64,000 nucleotides of DNA from Flaccisagitta enflata (Eukaryota; Chaetognatha; Sagittoidea; Aphragmophora), in the NCBI GenBank assembly GCA_965153355.1, contig OZ231128.1:1922001-1986000 (forward strand). Direction: 5' to 3'. How positions within the stretch are numbered: the first letter of the stretch is position 1; every line of letters starts with the position of its first letter. This document shows positions 61,468 to 64,000 of the stretch, piece after piece. Under the pieces are notes generated by a model. It searched no databases and was not told the DNA's origin. It saw only the letters and a program-made list of their open reading frames with translations. A program made the translations under genes and the position numbers.

Positions 61468-62182
61468 CTGCGAATTGCGGGGATGAATTAGTATTATGAT
61501 TATCAATAATCACTATTAATTAAGATTTAGTGTCTTTGACATCGAGTAAAATTGGGGTTGTGCCATAAGGCAGAAGAGCCAATTTTTTTATTCAACATCA
61601 ACTAGTTCGACAAATATTGACCTCACCAGGATTTACTAATTTGATCTAAAAAGATGCAATTACACTTATCATGTCCACTGATGCTGTAGCACTTTTTACT
61701 TGTGTTGTAAGATTTTAAAAATAAATTCTCATTTAGATTTTTGTTCCCCTGAATAAAGTCAATGCATTTGAAACACAGTAATTATCCCAGGAATCAGGTC
61801 TTTCAATCGAAATGTATGTGGAGAGGACTGATCCAAGTTACATGTATACGTGCTCAATTGATGACGATATGGATGGAAGGACAGACAGCCGACCGACAAA
61901 CTGACTGGAATTCCACTATCTAGTCCAAGACCAAGTCCTTTGGGGCCGCTGCCCAAAAAGTAAGACAAGCATGCATGAAATGTGCAACAAAAAGTATCTT
62001 ACAAAAACCATTGAGAAAATGGTTATAAAAAATCAACTGGACAATTTAAAGAAAATAAAACATTCAAAAGTTACTTACTTCTGTATAGTATATGCTTCCA
62101 CTCATACACTCACCTATCCCATTTTAGGTACGACGTTATTTTAATGGTTAATGACATAAAAACCTTTGGATAAGTAATTTTT
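61468..62182. other. Intron or intergenic sequence
   Basis: A fragment of the CAGGGCAGC-type element (GGACAGACAGCCGACCGACA … CCTTTGGGGCCGCTGCCC) lies at about 61870-61960. The rest is unassigned. Confidence 0.45.
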
Positions 62183-62379
62183 AGTCGCGTGCACGCCACT
62201 CTACACCCCGCTTTGTCTGTCCGTCCGTCCGTCCGTCACACTTTTACTTTTTTATCAATTTTATTTCTTTAAGTCATTTGAAGTCATTTAACAGTATACT
62301 GAGTCATTCTAGGTCATTCTAAATCATTCTATGTCAATCTGTAAATCTAGCACGCGACTTATAGGTGTTGGCCTTGTTA
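62183..62379 (-). mobile_element. Hairpin-ended element, AAGTCATT-rich type
   Basis: AGTCGCGTGCACGCCACT, a GTCCGTCC core, AAGTCATTTGAAGTCATTT tandem words, AGCACGCGACTTATAGGTG, and CCTTGTT. Confidence 0.85.
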
Positions 62380-63594
62380 TGCATAAAACAAGTCTTTTGT
62401 TTTTTTTTACGAAGCAAAACAATTTTCCAAATATGCTATTAGGTTTATGGATAAAGGTTAGCGCTGACTTCTGAGATCTGGCATGGACAGGGATAGTCAA
62501 TTCAGCAAAAGTTAAATCTAATTGATAAGAACGCACTTCATGAGTCCATCTCCCTAATTGCAACCCCTCCTCTCAATTAAATTTTTGGGCTGGGAATATG
62601 GACAATTGATACTAAGTTGTGTTAAACTTAAAGGGAGACCTTAATGATTGGAGGAATGGGAATTCATCTTCAATGAAGATATATCATGGGATGGTATATT
62701 TTCTGTACCTGCCCGATTACTCCAGTCGTGTTCCATTTGAGTCTTCAGTAAAAAATATAAAATCTGAAAATTAGATCATTTGAGCCGCAAGAAAGAACCA
62801 AACGATGCCATATTTTCTTCTCTTAAGCCTCCTGACGGCCACCAATGGGAATTTCGAAATGAGCGGCTCGATTCTTATTGGTCATTAACAAGAAAGAAAT
62901 TTGAGTGTTGTATTTCAGTATGATTCATTTCCAGTGATCATACCCCCCCTCTTACTGATTTCAAGGACAACGTGATAACACTATCAATTTCATTGGGAAA
63001 CAATTATTTCATAGCCATCACATAATCCCAAAATTCGGTATAAATCCAAACGAAAACGTTTGAAGATCAACCAATGAAAGGTCTTTTCGTAGCCCACATC
63101 TTAAGCCTCACCAATCAGAAGCTCGGAAATGACTAAGAATCATATGATCCAAGAGTCACGTGATTGTGTCTTATGATATCAATTAACATTTAACAATCTC
63201 AATTGTCTGTTTTTTTTTTCTTTCCCTGAGCATAGAAAAACTCGTGCGACCGGAATTTGCACCACAATTGGTAAGAATTACTTCCCAAGCATGTTCAATC
63301 TTTGTGGGTTTAGAAATAGATTTTAAATAAATTCTAGTTGAAAAGAGATTGTGTCCATCCGTTGGTCCGTCTGTCCGTCCGTTGGTAAAAGCACCATTTC
63401 TAAGCCGTTTTTGAGAGTCATCTTTTTCTAAAACAATGTTCTAGCTGTATTTGACATATTTAACTTACGTTTTTGGTATTGTCAAACTTGGGATTTTTAC
63501 TTTTTGGTCGTAGACTGCCTAGTCCCTATTCTCTACTCTTTACTTTCTTTATCCTTCCGTCCGCCGGTCCTGCCGCTGTTATGACTATTTTTTT
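62380..63594. other. Unassigned sequence
   Basis: CCAATGG/GAAATGA-type inverted words near 62840-63130 (GAGCGGCTCG, CTCACCAATCAG) hint at an old element. No exon. Confidence 0.35.
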
Positions 63595-63690
<96 letters not shown>

Positions 63691-63698
63691 GTGCGTGC

Positions 63699-63729
<31 letters not shown>

Positions 63730-63778
63730 TGTGTGTGTGTGTGTGTGTGAGTGAGTGAGTGAGTGAGTGAGTGAGTGA
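63595..63778. repeat. (GT)n and (GAGT)n microsatellite
   Basis: (GT)n with GTGC variants to about 63748, then (GAGT)n. Confidence 0.95.
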
Positions 63779-64000
63779 GAAAGAAAGAGTGGACCGACAT
63801 GTAAACTGACGGAATTTGATCAGGCATCACGGGCATGGCATCAACTGATGTTAACAAATAATGTAACATGTAACTGATTAGTGATTACAAATGGGCATAG
63901 AACAAATGACATTTGATAATTTAAGTAAGAAAAAGTAAAAAAAAAACATAAAAAGAACACACACGAAGAAGTGTATTATCCTTTTCACCGGTTTTGGTTT
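63779..64000. other. Unassigned sequence at window edge
   Basis: No feature recognised. Confidence 0.3.

Noticed and set aside
62324-62563. Minus-strand open frame of 79 codons
   Set aside because: It overlaps a hairpin-ended element at one end and has no splice signals or recognisable protein.

Overview
The window is eukaryotic nuclear DNA, most likely from an invertebrate animal. The genes are split by introns with GT-AG junctions, and the start codons that can be judged mostly have a purine at -3. The recognisable products are an axonemal dynein heavy-chain N-terminus, a DNAJB6/DNAJB2-type J-protein, and a C2H2 zinc-finger protein with a poly-Q tail. The sequence is AT-rich and heavily loaded with microsatellites, minisatellites and short non-autonomous transposons. 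All four gene models lie on the minus strand. They were built by eye from open frames, splice junctions and phase agreement; no database search was run.

Layout from left to right. 1-1.7 kb: repeats and the presumed 3' flank of the dynein-like gene. 1.68-7.64 kb: dynein-like gene in two exons (1329 codons), split by a 2-kb intron that is almost pure simple repeat. 7.6-32.9 kb: DNAJB6-like gene with five coding exons at 32.8, 30.8, 27.8, 26.2 and 14.2 kb; its 3' end is not resolved, and its introns hold minisatellites, (GA)n tracts and many transposons. 33-47.7 kb: no convincing gene, a dense field of mobile elements and satellites. 47.9-53.9 kb: C2H2 zinc-finger gene, five exons found and at least one apparently missing. 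57.2-61.5 kb: three phase-compatible exons of an unrecognised protein that may be a separate gene or the 5' part of the zinc-finger gene. 61.5-64 kb: repeats and unassigned sequence.

The most unusual signal is a family of about 30 short elements (130-370 bp). They begin AACAAGG, carry a GGAC/GACC tetranucleotide core, and end in CTTATAGAG, a small hairpin and AAA. The hairpin stem differs between subfamilies (for example AGTTGCG, AGTCGCG, AGATGCG, AAGTGCG). In most copies a second box near the 5' end is complementary to the 3' arm of that copy's own hairpin. This covariation within a dispersed family suggests a selected nucleic-acid structure or a pairing rule, and I do not recognise it as a described transposon type. 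Other points worth a second look are a DNAJB6-like chaperone with a Q/N-rich extension before its J domain, a dynein heavy-chain stem that seems to end inside the linker region, long (CT)n tracts just upstream of several 3' splice sites, a TAA codon inside a poly-Q tract, a 0.8-kb inverted duplication 17 kb apart, and several TIR/foldback families that are nested in one another.
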